A stretch of DNA of 64,000 bases from Marichromatium bheemlicum (GTDB taxonomy: Bacteria; Pseudomonadota; Gammaproteobacteria; Chromatiales; Chromatiaceae): assembly GCF_012276755.1 (NCBI RefSeq), contig NZ_JAAXKX010000006.1, forward strand, positions 107,957 through 171,956, in the 5' to 3' direction. Position numbers and translations under genes: made by a program. Shown here piece after piece: positions 1-9,872 of the stretch (its first letter is position 1; each line of letters begins with the position of its first letter). The notes under the pieces were generated by a model that ran no database searches, had not been told where the DNA came from, and was given only the letters and a program-made list of their open reading frames with translations.

Positions 1-588
1 GGCATGGCCGCTGCGCCCGACCAGCCGCAGCGATTCGTTCATCACCCCCTTGTGCAGACGTACCGGACGCAGCCCGGTGGGCTCACCGATCAGCGCGTGG
101 CGACCGGGCCGGCGGCCGGCGGCGACCAGCGCTCGCGCGCCGTTCATCGCCGACTCCTCGTCGGCGGTGGCCAGCAGGATCAGGGGGGCGCGCAGCTCGG
201 CCGCACGCAGCCCGCGGGCGGCCTCCAGTGCCAACGCGAAGAAGGCCTTCATGTCGGCGATACCGAGCCCATAGTAACGCCCGTCGACCTCGGTCAAACG
301 CAGCGGGTCGTGGCTCCAGTGCGACTCATCGAAGGGGACGGTATCGGTGTGGCCGGCGAGCACCAACCCGTCGTCCCCCTGCCCCAGGGTCGCCATCAGG
401 TTGGCCTTGTCGGGATGACCGGGGATCGTCATCACCTCCACCCTGAAGCCCGCGGCCTCGGCCCACTCGGCGAGCAGCGCCACCAAGGGCCGGTTGCTCT
501 GATCGAGGACCGGATTGACACAGCTCACCGACGGGGTCGAGATGAGCGCCGCGAGCATCTGCTCGAACCTGGGCACAACGGCGGACAT
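1..588 (-). CDS. argE: Acetylornithine deacetylase ArgE, 5' part (C-terminus beyond window edge)
   Basis: This M20-family zinc peptidase removes the acetyl group from N2-acetylornithine to give ornithine in arginine biosynthesis, in the cytoplasm. The first 196 residues are visible. They include the substrate-side motif LDQSNRPLVALL, the first metal motif LAGHTDTVPFD, the second metal motif GIADMK, the ATADEES segment with the catalytic acidic pair, and IGEPTGLRPVRLHKG, all in the order known for E. coli ArgE. The ATG at 588 has a GGAG sequence about 9 nt upstream. The gene lies downstream of chpC on the same strand with a gap of about 100 bp, so it could be co-transcribed, but no functional link to pili is implied. 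The C-terminal dimerisation and catalytic half is off the window. Confidence 0.93.
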   Translation of the reverse strand, partial: MSAVVPRFEQMLAALISTPSVSCVNPVLDQSNRPLVALLAEWAEAAGFRVEVMTIPGHPDKANLMATLGQGDDGLVLAGHTDTVPFDESHWSHDPLRLTEVDGRYYGLGIADMKAFFALALEAARGLRAAELRAPLILLATADEESAMNGARALVAAGRRPGRHALIGEPTGLRPVRLHKGVMNESLRLVGRSGHA

Positions 589-690
589 AGGACCAACTCC
601 TTGGATCGCAACATGGCGCCGGCACCACCGAACCGAGACGCACGGCGGCAACGACGCCGGGATCGGTGCGGCGCGCGGGCGCGGCGCCGT

Positions 691-1161
691 TCAGCCCTGC
701 CCAACCACGGCGAGCAGGGCGCGTTCGAGCGCGGCGAAGTCGGGCAGCCAGGCATGCCGCTCGCCGAGCGCGAGCGCGGTCAGGGCAAAGGGGTGTGGAT
801 CCTGCTCGGCGACCAGGTTAGCGCTAGCGGCACGCTCGAGCCGCGGCATGCCTCGGCTGTAAAGGGCGACAAAGGGTAACGCCGGGTTGCCCTCGGGCAT
901 GAAGCAGACCACCACCCGCGCATGCGCGCGTCCCCGTCCCTGCCCCGCCGGGGACGGAGTGAAGGCCACCGCAGGCACCCGCCGACCACGCCACTGCAGC
1001 TCACCGAGCAGCCACTCGGGGGCACCCGAGCGCGGCTGTACCGCATCGGCCGAGACGATCTCGGCCACCGCACTGGCCGGGACCAACAGATCGCGCCCCC
1101 GGGTCGGCAGCAACATCACCCGGACCTCCTCCCGGTCGAGCGCGGCGTGCAGCTGGATCAT
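691..1161 (-). CDS. chpC: CheW-domain protein, ChpC-like
   Basis: A 156-residue protein made of a single CheW-like fold. It would act as a scaffold linking a chemoreceptor array to a CheA-type kinase. Recognisable parts are the opening strand VRVMLLPTRGRDLLVPASAV, an ELQWRGRRVPAV strand typical of CheW (usually W-R-G-x-x-x-P-V), and a later VALYSRGMPRL segment. Its ATG overlaps the chpA stop codon (ATGA), so translation is coupled to chpA. In Pseudomonas the pil-chp cluster also ends with chpC, and its loss there has mild effects on twitching. The name rests mostly on position. The sequence is diverged, and any CheW-like adaptor would look the same. Confidence 0.75.
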   Translation of the reverse strand: MIQLHAALDREEVRVMLLPTRGRDLLVPASAVAEIVSADAVQPRSGAPEWLLGELQWRGRRVPAVAFTPSPAGQGRGRAHARVVVCFMPEGNPALPFVALYSRGMPRLERAASANLVAEQDPHPFALTALALGERHAWLPDFAALERALLAVVGQG

Positions 1162-4100
1162 GCCTCTCGCTCCGCCAGCACCGCGGCGATCTCCTCGAGC
1201 AGCCGCGACTCCTGGTAAGGCTTGCCGAGATAACGATCGACACCGAGTTCGAGGGCGTGCTTGCGATGCTTCTCCCCGGTGCGCGAGGTGATCATGATGA
1301 TCGGCAGCGCGCGCAGACGCTCCGAGCGGCGGATATGGCGGGTCAACTCGAAACCATCCATCCGCGGCATCTCGATGTCGAGCAACAGCAGGTCGGGCAG
1401 GCGCGCATCGAGCAAGGTCAGCGCCTCGACCCCGTCCTTGGCGGTGATCACCTCCATCCGCTCGCGCCGCAGCAAGCGACTGGTGACCCGTCGCACCGTC
1501 AACGAATCATCAACCACCATCACACACACCGGCGCCTCGCCACGGGCCTGACCACCAGCACTCGGGCGATAGTCCCGCAGCGCCTTGGAACGCAGCAACG
1601 CCAGGGCATCGAGGATCAGCGCCACCCGGCCATCGGGGAGCACGGTACCACCGCTCAACCAGCGCACATCGGCCAGCTGCGCTCCCAGCGGCTTAACCAG
1701 GATGCGCTGACTCTCGATCAGGCTGTCGACCTGCAGCGCCACCCGTTGCTCACCGAGTCGCGCCAACAGCAACGGCAACCGCCGCCGCTCGCCGAGTTCG
1801 GGCTCCTGTCCCGGCTCGAGCACACCGCCGAGATAGACCACCTGATAATCCTGACCGAGATGCTCGAAGGTCCGTCGACGGCCGTCCAGGATGGCCATCA
1901 GCGCCTCGCGATCGATTCGCGCCACCGCCTCGACACTACTGTGCGGCACCGCGTAGACGTTCTCGCCGACCTTGACCAGGAAGGCCTCGATCATCGCCAG
2001 GGTCAACGGCAGGCGGATGATGAAGGTCGCCCCCTGCCCCGGCCGTGAACGCAGATCGATACCGCCGTTGGCGGCCTTGATCTCGGAGGCGACGACATCG
2101 AGCCCGACGCCGCGCCCGGAGACCTGGGTGACCTCGCGACGGGTGGTGAAGCCCGGTTCGAGCACGAACTGCAGCAGCGCCTCGTCGGGGATCTCGGCCT
2201 CGGGCGAGAGCATCTCGCGCTCGATCGCCTTGGCCCGGATCGCCGCGAGGTCCAACCCCTTGCCGTCATCACTGAGGCTGATCAGGGCGTCGTTACCCTC
2301 GCGGCGTAGCGCCAGCACCAGCGTGCCGATCTCCGGCTTGCCCGCCGCGAGGCGCGCCTCGGGGGCCTCCAGACCGTGATCGACGGCGTTGCGCAGCAGG
2401 TGTTCGAGCGGCGCCACCAGACGATCGAGCACCGCGCGATCGAGCGCCACCTCGGGGCCGACCACCTCCAACCGCGCCGACTTACCCAACCCCTCGGCGG
2501 TCTGGCGCACCAGCCGATGCAGCCGCGGCACCACCTGCACGAAGGGCACCAGACGGGTGCGCAACAGACCGTGCTGGAGGTCGTCGGCGAGCCGCGCCTG
2601 CTGGGTCAACAGGTCGGCGACCTCGCGCTGATAACCGCCGAGCAGCTCCTTGACGCTGGTGAGGTCGTCGAGGGTCTCGGCCAGCCCCCCGGAGAGCTGA
2701 TGCAGGTTGGAGAAGCGATCGAACTCGAGCCGGTCGAACCCCTGCTCACCGCCGCGTTCGACTGCCGACGGCTCCTCGCCGTGACCGAGCAGCTGACGTT
2801 GGGTCTCCATCTCCAGGGTGCGCAGCTGGCTACGTAACCGGGTCACCGTCTGCTCGAGTTCGCCGAGACTGAAACCGAACTGGGCATTGCGCTGACTGAG
2901 CCGGGCACGGTAAATGCTGATCTCGCTGGCATCGTCGACGAGCTGATCGAGCAGGTCGGCACGCACCCGCACCTGAGCGGCCGCCTCCGGGGGCGGGGCA
3001 GACGCCGGGGGCGCGGAGGCGGGCACGGGCGTGGACGCAAGCGGGCGCAGCTCGGCGAGCGGGGCCGAGGCCGTGGTGGTGGCCGACTCCGCCTCGGTGT
3101 CCTCGAGCGCGGCCACCAGGGCCGACAGCCGCGGCAGCGCAGCACCGCGCTCGAGCGCCTCGACCTGACCGGCAAGGGCATCGACGGCGCGCTGCGCCAG
3201 CTCCAGGGTGGCATCGGTGATGACGCGCGGGTCGTCGTGGACCGCCTTGAGCCGGGTCTCGAGGGCATGACTGAGATCCCCGATCACCGTCAACCCGGTG
3301 AGTCGGGCGCTGCCCTTGAGGGTATGGAGTAGACGGTTGATGCCATCGAGCCGGTCGTGCTGCTGGGGTGCGAGCAGCCAGGCCTGGAACTCGGCATCGA
3401 GCTTGTCGAGCAGCTCGCGCGCGTCTTCCAGGAACAGGGTCGCAAGCTCGGGGTCGGGCGCCGCGACGCTATCCGCCGCGACCGCCTCGGCCACACCGCT
3501 GCTACCAGAGCGCTCTGGCTCTGGCTCTGGCAACAGGGTGGGTTCAGGGCCTGGTGCCGTCAAGGCCGTGGGGGCGGCGCCCGACGGCGCAGCGTCGTCA
3601 AGTGCGGGCGGGGGCACGGGCGCACCCGTGGTCGATGCGGTCGTCTCCGCCGCCGCGGCCGGTGTCGAGGGGGGCGGCAGATCATCACGCTCGGCTCGCG
3701 ACGCCTCCGCCCCCGCCATGGCCTCTGTCGCCATCCCGGACGGTGCCGACGAGAGAGCGGCCTCCTCCCCTGGGACCGAGCCCACCGCCGCGCCTGCCTC
3801 GGGCAGTGGCGTGGAGGCGACCAGCGGATCCGGCAACGGGGTCGGGTCAGGGACGAACGCGCGGGTCTCGGCGGACGACGGGGTGATGACCGGCGGCAAC
3901 GCCATCTCCACCTCTGCGGTCAGTGCCTGCAGCGTCGCCCCCGCCGGGCCGCCGCCAGGGAGTTCGGCGACCCGCGCGGCGATCTGGTCGCAGGCCCGTT
4001 CGAGCCAGCCGCGCGCCTCGGCATCGGGTGACCGGCCCTGTTCCTGGGTGAGACGGTGCTCGAGCACCCGTGTGAGCGCCGCGATGCTATCGATCCCGGC

Positions 4101-6650
4101 CATGCGCGCGCTGCCGGTCAGGGTGTGGAGCGCGCGCAGGAGTGGTTCGTCGACCGCGCGCGCCGCGGCCAGCGCGTCAGCGATCTGCTGCAGGTGTTCC
4201 GCAGCCTCGGCACGGAAGATATCGAGCAGCTCCTCATCCTCGCCGAGCAGGCTACCGGCATCGATCGTGGCAAGCGCGGGATCGGGCAGGGGCGCCGCAG
4301 CGGCGGCCGACACCACGACCTCATCGGCCACCGCCGCCGGGGCCGGCGGCGCCAGCTCCAGTTCAGCGAGGTCGAGCGCGGGCAGCTCCAGCTCCGGCAG
4401 CTCAAATTCGGCGCCCGCCTCACCCCCGGCCTCCGCCGCATCATCGTCCGTGCCCAGGCTCGGCAGCGGCACGCTCTCCGGGTCCAGCGATGTCTCGTCG
4501 GCAAAGACCGACGACACCGCATCCTGCGCCGCCGCGTCGGGCGTCTCGGTCACCGAGGCCGCTCCCGGCGCCGGTGGCGCGAGCAACTGCTCGGCGGGGG
4601 TGATCAGCGGCGCGATCGCAAAGGCGCGCCCCTCGGCCTCGGCGGCAACCAGCTCGGGGAGGCGTTCGAGCACCGTGGCAATATGCGCCAACAGCGGCGG
4701 CGTGACCGCCACACTGCGTTCGAGCACGCGATTGAGCAGGATCTCATTGGCCTGCGCGACCTCTGCCACCTGTCGCGCCCCGACCAGCCGGCCACTGCCC
4801 TTGAGGGTGTGGAAGCTGCGCCTGAGCGTGGTCAAGGCCTCCCAGTCCTCGGGGGCCTCCGACCAACGCGCGAACTGGGCACGCGCCGCATCCACCTCCT
4901 CGGCGGCCTCTTCGAGAAAGATATCCAGGAATTCCGCAGCGATGGTGCCTTCCTCGGGGGCGAGGGCGGCTGCCGTCGAGGGCGCCGCCGTCGCTGCAGC
5001 CGGACCGGGCTCGGGCTGCAGCGACGACCCACGGGCCTGCTGCAGGGCAGCGAGCGAGGCGCGGGCCTGTTCGATCAGGTTGGCCCCGAACGGCTGGCCG
5101 TCCTGCAGATGAGCGATGTAGAGCTCGAGCGCGGCGATGGTATCGGCCAGGTGCTCGAATTCCCCCTCGCTCGGCATCGGCGCCTGATCGCCATCCAGGC
5201 CACGCATCAGCACGGCGACCGCGCCGGCGAGATCGGCGGCGGCCTGTTCATCAAGGATGCGCAGTGCACCCGCCACGTTCTCCAGCGCGCCGGGCACCGG
5301 CGCTAAGGGGGCGAGATTGGCGCGATCGAGATGGCAGGCGCCGATCGCCTCCTTGACCTGCACCAACTCGTAGCCGGCCTCGCGCAGGGTGAGGCTGGCC
5401 AGCTCACCGAGATCGATCCCCGGCAGCTCGCCACTGGCGGCCCCGGCGCGGCGCTCGGCGCAGGCGCGTAACTGCGACTTGAGGCCGAGCAGCTCGGTGG
5501 CCAGGGTCTCGAGCGCCCCCCCACCCTCGGCACCGTCGACGGCGGCGCCCAACTCACCGGCGAGACGCCGCAACTTGGCCTCCAGCTCGGTGCCTCCGGC
5601 GACCGCGAGCCGCTCGGCGAGCCGGCGCAGCCCACTTTCCAACAGTGCCAGCTCACCGGTATCGGCGACCCCGGGCTGGGCCAGGCGTTCGAGCCGGCCC
5701 TCGAGTTCGGGCAGGGCCTCCAAGACCTCACGAGCGGCCGTGGCCAGGGCCTCGTCGGCGGCGCCAGTGGCACCACCGGGACGCGCGCCATAGCGCGCGC
5801 GCACCACGTCCAACCCCGGCAGCGAGGTCGCCTCGAGTGGCGCCAGCGCCGTCAGCAAGCGCTCGATCAGCCCCACCACCGCCTCCTCCGGCCACTGCGG
5901 CGGACGCTGCACCAGCGGCTTGAGGATCCAGTCGAGATGACCGAGCAGCGAGCGCTGCTCGGCACTGGCCTCGAGCCAGCCCTGGCGCAACGCCTCGGTC
6001 AGGTGCTCGGCGAGCCGGAAGACGTCGGCCAGGGGGCCCTCGCCGAGATAACCGTAGAGGTGATGGAAGAGACGTCCGAGCTGTACCAGCCCCCGCCCCT
6101 CGGCGCCGCCGCGATACCACTCGACCAGATGACGGTGGAACTGTGGCCGCACCTGACGCAACGCCTCGGCCAGCGCCTCGAGCGCCTCGGGGGAGCGCTG
6201 CAGCTGGCCGGCGGCCCCGCTGAGCGCGGTGAGCGCGAGCAGCTCGACCTCGGTTAACGGCGCGGCATCGATCACCGCGCGGACCTCATTGATCGCCGGC
6301 AACAGCGCCAGCGGAGAATCATCGTACCCGGCGTCGAGCCGATCGAGATGCTCGCCGAGCGCCACCAGCGCAGTGGTCAGGGCCCGCGCCCCGGGCTGCA
6401 GCTCGGCCAGCTCGCCACCGCCGAGCCCGGCGGTGAGACGTGTCAGCTCCTCGGTCAGGCGCGCCGGGGCGGGCAGTTGTAACGCGAGCAAGACCCCCCG
6501 CACCTGTGCCAACGCCTCACCGGCCTCGGTGACGTCCTGCGGGGTCGCCGACGCTGCCTGGAGGATCGCCAGGTCCCGGACCGGGCGCAGGGCGGTGTCG
6601 ATCTCACCCTTGACCCAGTTCAAACCACCGATGATCGTCTTCTCTGCCAT
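1158..6650 (-). CDS. chpA: Hybrid chemotaxis histidine kinase ChpA (multi-Hpt CheA, CheW and receiver domains)
   Basis: A giant kinase of about 1830 residues at the centre of the Pil-Chp pathway controlling type IV pili. I chose the ATG at 6650 (MAEKTIIGGLNWVKGE) because the reading frame upstream runs into the end of pilJ and lacks family character. Visible parts are a long helical N-terminus, then three Hpt domains with phosphorylatable histidines in FHTLKGSGRLVG (about residue 610), LHTLTGSARMAG (about 840) and LHTLKGSARLTG (about 1108). Next come a HATPase domain with N-box HLLRNAVDHGLE (about 1418) and G-box VSGRGVGLDVV (about 1512), a CheW-like domain, and a C-terminal receiver with VVDDSLTVRR and LLLLDIEMPRMDG (acceptor Asp about 1757). 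Ala/Pro/Glu-rich linkers separate the Hpt units. Pseudomonas ChpA is larger, with more Xpt domains, so this is a compact version. Confidence 0.93.
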   Translation of the reverse strand: MAEKTIIGGLNWVKGEIDTALRPVRDLAILQAASATPQDVTEAGEALAQVRGVLLALQLPAPARLTEELTRLTAGLGGGELAELQPGARALTTALVALGEHLDRLDAGYDDSPLALLPAINEVRAVIDAAPLTEVELLALTALSGAAGQLQRSPEALEALAEALRQVRPQFHRHLVEWYRGGAEGRGLVQLGRLFHHLYGYLGEGPLADVFRLAEHLTEALRQGWLEASAEQRSLLGHLDWILKPLVQRPPQWPEEAVVGLIERLLTALAPLEATSLPGLDVVRARYGARPGGATGAADEALATAAREVLEALPELEGRLERLAQPGVADTGELALLESGLRRLAERLAVAGGTELEAKLRRLAGELGAAVDGAEGGGALETLATELLGLKSQLRACAERRAGAASGELPGIDLGELASLTLREAGYELVQVKEAIGACHLDRANLAPLAPVPGALENVAGALRILDEQAAADLAGAVAVLMRGLDGDQAPMPSEGEFEHLADTIAALELYIAHLQDGQPFGANLIEQARASLAALQQARGSSLQPEPGPAAATAAPSTAAALAPEEGTIAAEFLDIFLEEAAEEVDAARAQFARWSEAPEDWEALTTLRRSFHTLKGSGRLVGARQVAEVAQANEILLNRVLERSVAVTPPLLAHIATVLERLPELVAAEAEGRAFAIAPLITPAEQLLAPPAPGAASVTETPDAAAQDAVSSVFADETSLDPESVPLPSLGTDDDAAEAGGEAGAEFELPELELPALDLAELELAPPAPAAVADEVVVSAAAAAPLPDPALATIDAGSLLGEDEELLDIFRAEAAEHLQQIADALAAARAVDEPLLRALHTLTGSARMAGIDSIAALTRVLEHRLTQEQGRSPDAEARGWLERACDQIAARVAELPGGGPAGATLQALTAEVEMALPPVITPSSAETRAFVPDPTPLPDPLVASTPLPEAGAAVGSVPGEEAALSSAPSGMATEAMAGAEASRAERDDLPPPSTPAAAAETTASTTGAPVPPPALDDAAPSGAAPTALTAPGPEPTLLPEPEPERSGSSGVAEAVAADSVAAPDPELATLFLEDARELLDKLDAEFQAWLLAPQQHDRLDGINRLLHTLKGSARLTGLTVIGDLSHALETRLKAVHDDPRVITDATLELAQRAVDALAGQVEALERGAALPRLSALVAALEDTEAESATTTASAPLAELRPLASTPVPASAPPASAPPPEAAAQVRVRADLLDQLVDDASEISIYRARLSQRNAQFGFSLGELEQTVTRLRSQLRTLEMETQRQLLGHGEEPSAVERGGEQGFDRLEFDRFSNLHQLSGGLAETLDDLTSVKELLGGYQREVADLLTQQARLADDLQHGLLRTRLVPFVQVVPRLHRLVRQTAEGLGKSARLEVVGPEVALDRAVLDRLVAPLEHLLRNAVDHGLEAPEARLAAGKPEIGTLVLALRREGNDALISLSDDGKGLDLAAIRAKAIEREMLSPEAEIPDEALLQFVLEPGFTTRREVTQVSGRGVGLDVVASEIKAANGGIDLRSRPGQGATFIIRLPLTLAMIEAFLVKVGENVYAVPHSSVEAVARIDREALMAILDGRRRTFEHLGQDYQVVYLGGVLEPGQEPELGERRRLPLLLARLGEQRVALQVDSLIESQRILVKPLGAQLADVRWLSGGTVLPDGRVALILDALALLRSKALRDYRPSAGGQARGEAPVCVMVVDDSLTVRRVTSRLLRRERMEVITAKDGVEALTLLDARLPDLLLLDIEMPRMDGFELTRHIRRSERLRALPIIMITSRTGEKHRKHALELGVDRYLGKPYQESRLLEEIAAVLAEREA

Positions 6651-6741
6651 GGGAGCGCCGCTCCTGCCGCTGCGCGAGGGGGTGAACGAAGGCGCCGCCG
6701 CACCCGCCCCGGGTGTTGTCTCTCGTCCGCGACCGCCCGTC

Positions 6742-8754
6742 TCAGGGCAGCCGGAATCCGGCCACCGAGCGCTGCAGCTCGATGGCGAGGTTGGCCAGCT
6801 GCTCGACCGAAGAGGCCACCCGCCGGGTCCCGTCGTTGTTCTCCTCGGTAAGCGCACGGATCGCCTGCACCGTGTCGTTGATCTCTGCGGACTGGCGCGA
6901 CTGGCGCTGGGCCGAGTCGGCAATACGCTTGGTGAGGTCGGCGATGTAGGCCGAGACATTCTCGATCTCGCGCAGCGCATCGCCGGCGTTCTCGGCGAGG
7001 TTGGCGCCCTCGACCACGCCCGAGGTACTCGCCTCCATCGAGCTGACCGCCTCGTTGGTATCGGCCTGGATGGTGCGCACCAACACCTCGATCTGCTTGG
7101 TGGCGTTGCGCGAGCGCTCGGCCAGACGCTGCACCTCATCGGCCACCACCGCGAAACCACGTCCGGCCTCGCCGGCCATCGCCGCCTGCATCGCGGCGTT
7201 GAGCGCGAGGATGTTGGTCTGATCGGCGATGTCGTCGATCAGCTCGACGATCTCGCCGATCTCCTGCGAGCTCTCGCCGAGACGCTTGATGCGCTTGGCC
7301 GTCTCCTGGATCTGGTCGCGGATGGCGTCCATCCCCTGGATGGTGTCGCGCACCGTCTGCGCACCGCGACCGGCGACCTCGACCGAGCGCGAGGCGACCT
7401 CGGCCGACTCCCCGGCATGGCCCGCCACCTCGTCAATCTGTTGGGTGAGCATCTGCACTGCGTTGGAGGCCTGGGTGATCTGCTGCGACTGGGCGGTGCT
7501 GGCATCGGCCAGGCGCGCCGAGATGGTGCGGCTGTCCTGGGCCGAGGTGCTCACGCGCTTGGCGGTCTCGTTGATGGTGGTCACCAGACCCCGCAGCGCC
7601 TCGACGGCGTAGTTGATGGCATCGGCGATGGCCCCGGTCTTGTCCTCGGTGACCGAGGCCTCGACGGTGAGGTCACCGTCGGCCAGGTTACCGATCTCGT
7701 CGAGCAGCCGTTGGATCGCCTGCTCGTCACGCGCACTCTGCGCCTTCGACAGCTCCTCGCGCCGGTGTGCCTCGCGCACCGCGAGATAGGCGAGCAGCGC
7801 CAGGCTGAGCAACACCGCGCCAACGCTCGCCAACACCAGGACGAGGCCGATCTCGAGACCGCCGAGGGGGAAGCGCAGCGGCGCGGCTCGATAGGCCGTA
7901 GCGAGCGCGGCGAGCGCACTCTCGAGACCTTCGGCGGCGCTACTCAGGCGGGTCGCGGCATCGAAGGCGGCACTCGCCGCCGCCCCCTGCTCGAGGGCCT
8001 CGGCGAGGGCCCCGTCGAGGGCCGCGCTCACCCGTAGCGCATCCTCGAGCGCGCCACGTGGCTGCGGGGCGGCGGCCTCCGTGGCAAGCTCGGCGAGCGC
8101 CGTGCCGAGCGCCTCGCGCTCACCCGCTAACGCCGCGCTCACCCGCTGTGTCGTCTCCTCGCCAGCGGGCAGGGTATCGAGCAGGGCATCGATCCGCGCC
8201 AGCCGCGCCGCCTGGCGCCCCAGGCGCAACGCCGCGGCCGCAGACACCTCACTCACCGCCACACGCTCAGCGGCGCGTTCGAGCGCGGCCTCGGCGCGGA
8301 CCACCAGCGCGCGGGTCTCGCGGATCGCCTGGCGGGCGCTCAATGGGGCCTCACCAGCACCGAGGATGTGTTCGAGTTCGACCCGCAACGCGGTCCAGCC
8401 GTCACGAGCCGAGCGCCATGGCTGTTCCAGGCCAGCGACGTCCGGGCGCAACGCCCCCTCCTCACCGCCGAGCGCGGCACGCAGCCGGTCGCGGGCCTGG
8501 CGCAACCGTGACGCCGCGGCCGCATCGCCCTGCAACAGCGCAGCGGCGTCACGACCGAGCTGCGCGACCGTGGTCGCCGCCGTGCTCGCCGCGGTGGACT
8601 GCCCTCGGTTGGCCGCGTCGACCTGCGCGAGGCGGAGGGAACCGAGCAGCGCCAGCACCGCAAACACCAGTGCCAACAACACCAGCAACAGGGTGATCTG
8701 TCGCGAGCCACCCTGGCGCCGCTGGCGTGGGTTGAGCGTCTCTGGTTTGGCCAT
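6742..8754 (-). CDS. pilJ: Methyl-accepting chemotaxis protein PilJ
   Basis: A 670-residue inner-membrane chemoreceptor. Transmembrane segment 1 is at about residues 20-40 ([20 protein letters not shown]). A mostly helical periplasmic domain follows, and a second membrane span lies at about 300-323. After it come a HAMP-like region and a long coiled-coil signalling domain. The conserved cytoplasmic tip is present as [19 protein letters not shown] (about 523-541), and [19 protein letters not shown] precedes it, as in PilJ. No C-terminal CheR/CheB tether pentapeptide is visible. The gene sits between pilI and chpA with gaps of about 95 bp on each side, all minus strand. It would sense a surface or pilus-derived signal and control ChpA. 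Confidence 0.93.
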   Translation of the reverse strand: MAKPETLNPRQRRQGGSRQITLLLVLLALVFAVLALLGSLRLAQVDAANRGQSTAASTAATTVAQLGRDAAALLQGDAAAASRLRQARDRLRAALGGEEGALRPDVAGLEQPWRSARDGWTALRVELEHILGAGEAPLSARQAIRETRALVVRAEAALERAAERVAVSEVSAAAALRLGRQAARLARIDALLDTLPAGEETTQRVSAALAGEREALGTALAELATEAAAPQPRGALEDALRVSAALDGALAEALEQGAAASAAFDAATRLSSAAEGLESALAALATAYRAAPLRFPLGGLEIGLVLVLASVGAVLLSLALLAYLAVREAHRREELSKAQSARDEQAIQRLLDEIGNLADGDLTVEASVTEDKTGAIADAINYAVEALRGLVTTINETAKRVSTSAQDSRTISARLADASTAQSQQITQASNAVQMLTQQIDEVAGHAGESAEVASRSVEVAGRGAQTVRDTIQGMDAIRDQIQETAKRIKRLGESSQEIGEIVELIDDIADQTNILALNAAMQAAMAGEAGRGFAVVADEVQRLAERSRNATKQIEVLVRTIQADTNEAVSSMEASTSGVVEGANLAENAGDALREIENVSAYIADLTKRIADSAQRQSRQSAEINDTVQAIRALTEENNDGTRRVASSVEQLANLAIELQRSVAGFRLP

Positions 8755-8848
8755 CTGCTACCGAACTCCCGGAGATATGGATCATGCCCGCACAACGCCG
8801 TGGCGGACACTGCGATGAATGGATGAAGGGGTTAGACCGTGCCCGGTA

Positions 8849-9427
8849 TCAACCGAGCGCGGCATTGAACAAAGGGTCGGCCAGCAGCCGCTCCAGGCGG
8901 AGCACGGCCACCGCCTCGTCATCGACCTGATAGGCCCTCTCGACATAGCGCGCGCTCGCCCCCAGTCCCTCGGGCAGGGTCGGGCTGCGGGCATCGTGCC
9001 GGACGTGGCGCATCCCCAGCGTCTCCGACACCACCAAGCCACAGGGTGACTCACCCTGGCGCACCACCAGCACCCGGTCACGGGCCCGGCGACGCCCCGG
9101 TGGAGCATGATGCGCGCCGGACTGCCCCCCCTGGGTCAACACCGCCAGATCACTGATCGGCAACAGGGTGCCACGGTTATTGGCGACCCCGAGGAACCAG
9201 GGATGGGTCCCCGGCACGCGGGTGATCTCGACCGGCACCTCCAGCACCTCGGCGATCTGCTCCAAAGGGGTCAGAAACTTCAGGTCTCGCACCCGGAACA
9301 GGACCGCCGCCCAGCTGTCCGGCGGCGGCGCATCGTGCGGGAGGGCGGTACGTTGCGCCCGACAGCTAGCGTCGAGCTGACGGATCAGGGCCTGTAGTTC
9401 GGCCCCGGTGGTCGGCGTCTCTGCCAT
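8849..9427 (-). CDS. pilI: CheW-type adaptor PilI
   Basis: A 192-residue CheW-domain protein that couples PilJ to ChpA. The start at ATG 9427 (MAETPTTGAELQALIRQLD) is preferred because upstream in-frame sequence overlaps pilH. Family features are the FRVRDLKFLTPLEQIAEVLE opening, the ITRVPGTHPWFLGVANNRG motif typical of PilI and CheW, and LPISDLAVL. The stop codon of pilH lies only 4 bp from this start, so the genes are almost certainly one transcript. About 95 bp separates it from pilJ. Confidence 0.9.
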   Translation of the reverse strand: MAETPTTGAELQALIRQLDASCRAQRTALPHDAPPPDSWAAVLFRVRDLKFLTPLEQIAEVLEVPVEITRVPGTHPWFLGVANNRGTLLPISDLAVLTQGGQSGAHHAPPGRRRARDRVLVVRQGESPCGLVVSETLGMRHVRHDARSPTLPEGLGASARYVERAYQVDDEAVAVLRLERLLADPLFNAALG

Positions 9428-9431
9428 GCCC

Positions 9432-9872
9432 TCAGCCCTCCAGTACCGCGCGCACCCGCGACAGCAGGGTGTCGGCATCGACCGGCTTGACCAGATAATC
9501 GACCGCGCCCTGACGCAGCCCCCAGGTCCGGTCGGTCTGCTGATCCTTGGTGGTCACCATGATTACCGGGATGTCGGCGGTGACCTCATCGCGCCGCAAC
9601 ATCCGTGTGGCCTGGAAGCCGTTGAGCACCGGCATAATCACGTCCATTAGGATCAGGTCCGGGTGTGATCGCCGCGCGATGGCGATCGCCTCCTCGCCGT
9701 TGGTCGCGGTCTCGACCTGGTAGCCCGCCTGGGTGAGCACCTTGACGAAGATCCGGGTCTCGGTCGGGGAATCGTCGACCACCAACACCCTGGCCCCGGC
9801 GACAGGCGGCTGGGTGGCGTCGTCCGTGGTCGAATCCGTCTTGCGAAAGATGCGTCTCATGGCTGCGCTCAC
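9432..9872 (-). CDS. pilH: Response regulator PilH
   Basis: A single-domain CheY-like receiver. Phosphorylation site and switch residues are visible: acidic pair in VLVVDDSPTE, acceptor Asp in LILMDVIMPVLNG, Thr in IMVTTKDQQTD, and Lys in YLVKPVD. In Pseudomonas PilH acts mainly as a phosphate sink or antagonist of PilG in twitching motility. The reading frame opens with GTG at 9872, overlapping the pilG stop as GTGA. An ATG at 9860 (MRRIFRK) is an equally possible start, giving 142 instead of 146 residues. The N-terminal extension before the receiver is longer than in CheY. Confidence 0.9.
   Translation of the reverse strand: MSAAMRRIFRKTDSTTDDATQPPVAGARVLVVDDSPTETRIFVKVLTQAGYQVETATNGEEAIAIARRSHPDLILMDVIMPVLNGFQATRMLRRDEVTADIPVIMVTTKDQQTDRTWGLRQGAVDYLVKPVDADTLLSRVRAVLEG

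Noticed and set aside
4..879. A plus-strand frame of 291 codons at the window start
   Set aside because: The minus strand there encodes a clear ArgE and then the end of chpC. The plus-strand translation is a Gln/Arg/Gly-rich shadow.
3298..5112. A long plus-strand open frame of 604 codons inside chpA
   Set aside because: It is antisense to chpA, its translation is low-complexity Ser/Ala/Arg, and the minus-strand frame has clear Hpt motifs. Long shadow frames are normal at this GC content.
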